NCBI RefSeq assembly: GCF_019890675.1
Contig: NZ_JAIOAA010000005.1
Span: forward strand, 248,001 to 312,000
Direction: 5' to 3'
Length of the DNA: 64,000 bases
From: Micromonospora sp. PLK6-60
GTDB lineage: Bacteria > Actinomycetota > Actinomycetes > Mycobacteriales > Micromonosporaceae
In this document: positions 61,770-64,000 of the stretch, piece after piece
Layout: the number at the start of each line of letters is the position of its first letter
Numbering within the stretch: position 1 is the stretch's first letter
Notes under the pieces: model-generated
Seen by the model: the letters and a program-made list of their open reading frames with translations, nothing else
Told to the model about the DNA's origin: nothing
The model's database searches: none
Translations under genes and position numbers: made by a program

Positions 61770-62999
61770 TCACTGCTCCTTGTCGAGGATGCCGAAGTAC
61801 TCGCCGGCGGTGTGCACGTCCTTGTCGCCCCGCCCGGAGAGGTTGACCACGACGACCGGCTCCCGGCCCAGCTCGGCGGCGAGCTTCGGGGCGATCACCC
61901 GGACCCCGGCGAGGGCGTGCGCGCTCTCGATCGCCGGGATGATCCCCTCGGTGCGGCAGAGCAGCTCGAAGGCGGCCATCGCCGCGTCGTCGTCGACCGG
62001 CAGGTAGCTGGCCCGCCCGCTGTCGTGCAGCCAGGCGTGCTCCGGCCCGACCCCCGGGTAGTCCAGGCCGGCGGAGATCGAGTGCGACTCGACCGTCTGC
62101 CCGTCGGCGTCCTGGAGCACGTACGTCCGGGTGCCGTGCAGCACGCCCGAGCTGCCGCCGGTGATGCTCGCGGCGTGCCGGCCGGTCTCCACTCCCTCGC
62201 CGCCGGCCTCGAAGCCGTACAGCCGCACGTCGGCGTCCGGCACGAAGGCGTGGAAGATGCCCAGCGCGTTGGACCCGCCGCCGACGCAGGCCGCGACCGC
62301 GTCCGGCAGGCCGCCGGTGAGGTCGAGGCACTGCTGGCGGGCCTCCTCGCCGATGCCCCGCACGAAGTCGCGGACCATGGCCGGGAACGGGTGCGGACCC
62401 GCGGCGGTGCCGATCAGGTAGTGGGTGTCGTCGACGTTGGCGACCCAGTCCCGCATCGCCTCGTTCATCGCGTCCTTGAGGGTGCGCGAGCCGGTGGTCA
62501 CCGGCACGACGGTGGCGCCGAGCATCCGCATCCGGGCCACGTTGAGCGCCTGCCGCCGGGTGTCCACCTCACCCATGTAGACCACGCACTCGAGGTCGAA
62601 CAGCGCGGCGGCGGTGGCGGTGGCCACGCCGTGCTGGCCGGCGCCGGTCTCGGCGATCACCCGCCGCTTGCCCATCCGCCGGGTGAGCAGCGCCTGCCCG
62701 ACCACGTTGCGGATCTTGTGCGCGCCGGTGTGGTTGAGGTCCTCCCGCTTGAGCAGCACCCGGGCACCGACCTCGGCGGAGAACCGGCGGGCCTCGTAGA
62801 GCAGGGAGGGGGCGCCGACGTAGTCACGCAGCAGGGCGTCGAGCTCGGCCCGGAAACCGGCGTCGGCCGTCGCGGCACGCCACGCCCCGTCCAGCTCGTC
62901 CAGGGCGGCCACCAGGGCCTCCGGGACGAAACGGCCACCGAACCGGCCGAAGTGACCGGCGGTGTCGGGGTACGCGGCGGACAGCGCGTCGGCGCTCAT
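61770..62999 (-). CDS. trpB: Tryptophan synthase beta subunit
   Basis: A 409-residue PLP enzyme that joins indole and serine to make tryptophan. The PLP lysine is in [29 protein letters not shown], with [19 protein letters not shown] forming the serine loop and [15 protein letters not shown] the phosphate cup. The length fits TrpB1, not the longer TrpB2. ATG has GAGAGGAA six bases upstream. It starts 38 bp after the trpC stop, and its own stop lies at the start of trpA, so the three genes form one operon. Confidence 0.98.
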   Translation of the reverse strand: MSADALSAAYPDTAGHFGRFGGRFVPEALVAALDELDGAWRAATADAGFRAELDALLRDYVGAPSLLYEARRFSAEVGARVLLKREDLNHTGAHKIRNVVGQALLTRRMGKRRVIAETGAGQHGVATATAAALFDLECVVYMGEVDTRRQALNVARMRMLGATVVPVTTGSRTLKDAMNEAMRDWVANVDDTHYLIGTAAGPHPFPAMVRDFVRGIGEEARQQCLDLTGGLPDAVAACVGGGSNALGIFHAFVPDADVRLYGFEAGGEGVETGRHAASITGGSSGVLHGTRTYVLQDADGQTVESHSISAGLDYPGVGPEHAWLHDSGRASYLPVDDDAAMAAFELLCRTEGIIPAIESAHALAGVRVIAPKLAAELGREPVVVVNLSGRGDKDVHTAGEYFGILDKEQ

Positions 63000-63037
63000 C
63001 GCGGGTTCCTCTCGCTGCGAACGGGTGCCGGGGCGCG

Positions 63038-63904
63038 TCAGCGCACCGGCCGGGGAGTCGCCGGGTGGTTGCCGGCGTTGACCAGCTCCGCCACCGCCTC
63101 GCGCGGGCTCTTCTGGGTCACCAGGCCCTCGCCCACCAGCACCGCGTCGGCGCCGGCGGAGGCGTACCGGATCAGGTCGTGCGGACCGCGTACGCCGGAC
63201 TCGGCGATCTTGACCACGCTGCTGGGCAGGCCGGGCGCGATCCGCTCGAAGACGGACCGGTCGACCTCCAGGGTACGCAGGTCACGGGCGTTGACCCCGA
63301 TCACCTGCGCGCCCGCCTCCAGGGCCCGGTCGGCCTCCTCCTCGGTGTGCACCTCGACCAGCGCGCACATGCCCAACGACTCGATCCGCTCCAGCAGGCC
63401 GACCAGCGCGTTCTGCTCCAGCGCGGCGACGATCAGCAGCACCAGGTCGGCGCCGTGCGCGCGGGCCTCGTGCACCTGGTAGCTGGAGACCACGAAGTCC
63501 TTGCGCAGCACGGGGATCTTCACCGCGGCGCGGACGGCGGCCAGGTCGTCCAGCGACCCGCCGAACCAGCGGCCCTCGGTCAGCACACTGATCGCCCGGG
63601 CCCCACCGGCGGCGTAGTCACCGGCCAGGTCGGCCGGGTCGGCGATGTCGGCGAGCCGCCCCTTCGACGGCGAGGACCGCTTGACCTCCGCGATCACCGC
63701 CACCCCGGGCCGGCGCAGCGCCGCGTACGCGTCGAGCGGCGGCGGCGCGGCCGCGGCCAGCTCCCGGATCCGCTCCAGCGGAACCTGTTCCTGCCGCCGG
63801 GCGACGTCCTCCCGCACCCCGGCCAGGATCTCGTCGAGCACGCCTGCGGACGCCGCCGTGGTCCCGGCGTCGTCCCCCTCCGCGTGCGCATGCTCAGCAG
63901 TCAC
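63038..63904 (-). CDS. trpC: Indole-3-glycerol-phosphate synthase
   Basis: A 288-residue TIM barrel that closes carboxyphenylamino-deoxyribulose phosphate to indole-3-glycerol phosphate, the substrate of TrpA. Active-site elements: [71 protein letters not shown] and [15 protein letters not shown] at 63904 is chosen because GGGGAG is seven bases upstream; an in-frame ATG at 63931 lacks one. First visible gene of trpCBA; any trpE or trp-associated membrane-protein gene would lie beyond the right edge. Confidence 0.97.
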   Translation of the reverse strand: MTAEHAHAEGDDAGTTAASAGVLDEILAGVREDVARRQEQVPLERIRELAAAAPPPLDAYAALRRPGVAVIAEVKRSSPSKGRLADIADPADLAGDYAAGGARAISVLTEGRWFGGSLDDLAAVRAAVKIPVLRKDFVVSSYQVHEARAHGADLVLLIVAALEQNALVGLLERIESLGMCALVEVHTEEEADRALEAGAQVIGVNARDLRTLEVDRSVFERIAPGLPSSVVKIAESGVRGPHDLIRYASAGADAVLVGEGLVTQKSPREAVAELVNAGNHPATPRPVR

Positions 63905-64000
63905 CAACGGACTCCCCTCTCCGGGCGTCATGGGCCGATGCTAGGGGGCGCCACCAGCCGCCAGGTGCCGGGGGTATGGCGCTCCTCACGAAATGGACTG
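63905..64000. other. Right edge: no gene identified
   Basis: The last 96 bases carry the trpC ribosome site. On the minus strand a frame stays open from the edge to a TGA at 63930, ending [10 protein letters not shown]; it might be the tail of an upstream gene, but too little is visible to assign it. Confidence 0.3.

Overview
The window is high-G+C actinobacterial DNA with strongly G/C-biased third codon positions, many GTG (and two TTG) starts, and Shine-Dalgarno sites such as GGAGG and AAGGAG. The gene content (ANTAR regulator, DUF397/XRE pair, SpoIIE-type phosphatase fusion, CBM2-PL11 pectinase) and the dispersed palindromic elements point to the Micromonosporaceae, probably Micromonospora; this is inference, since no 16S gene is present. 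There is one tRNA and no rRNA.

Two stretches look like conserved chromosomal backbone, both read on the minus strand. The right end carries trpC-trpB-trpA, lgt and gltB-gltD (63.9 to 50.4 kb). The left part carries pyk, tesB, pdtaR and a branched-chain amino-acid binding lipoprotein (18.8 to 0 kb). From memory, Streptomyces keeps a similar order, so the 19-50 kb interval and several pockets on the left look like insertions into a conserved region.

Left part (0-19 kb): a truncated livK-type gene, a propeller lipoprotein, pdtaR, tRNA-Leu(CAA) followed at once by a free-standing LAGLIDADG/HTH protein, a trans-sulfuration enzyme with a divergent Lrp regulator, a large secreted propeller protein, a YhbW-type flavin monooxygenase, a secreted rhamnogalacturonan lyase, an aromatic amino-acid decarboxylase, a TauE/SafE transporter and an Rrf2 regulator set among tandem repeats.

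Centre (19-50 kb): a 1,688-residue hybrid histidine kinase/phosphatase, an aldo/keto reductase and a lipase, followed by a defence-type region. That region holds an XRE/DUF397 module with two small proteins and a four-gene overlapping operon hsdR-hsdS-hsdM-(DUF262-DUF1524-RAMA). The fourth gene combines a GmrSD/SspE-like nuclease with a predicted methyl-adenine reader and is the best candidate for an undescribed system. Next come a three-module FtsK/EccC-like ATPase with a coiled-coil membrane partner, PhoX, an HxlR/DHFR-like pair, a membrane receptor with an extracytoplasmic PBP1 domain and a cytoplasmic degenerate NTPase-like domain, a duplicated DivIVA-motif protein, and a TetR/MFS efflux pair with a clear operator.

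Repeats are the other striking theme. At least five unrelated families lie between genes: a GGGGCCCC/GTTAAC doublet (three loci), a CTACCAACTTGA inverted-repeat element (two loci), an 81-bp cruciform, a 23-bp-arm hairpin, and a 41-bp tandem repeat at both ends of the window, besides several minisatellites around the Rrf2 gene. Regulatory RNA classes such as riboswitches were not recognised.
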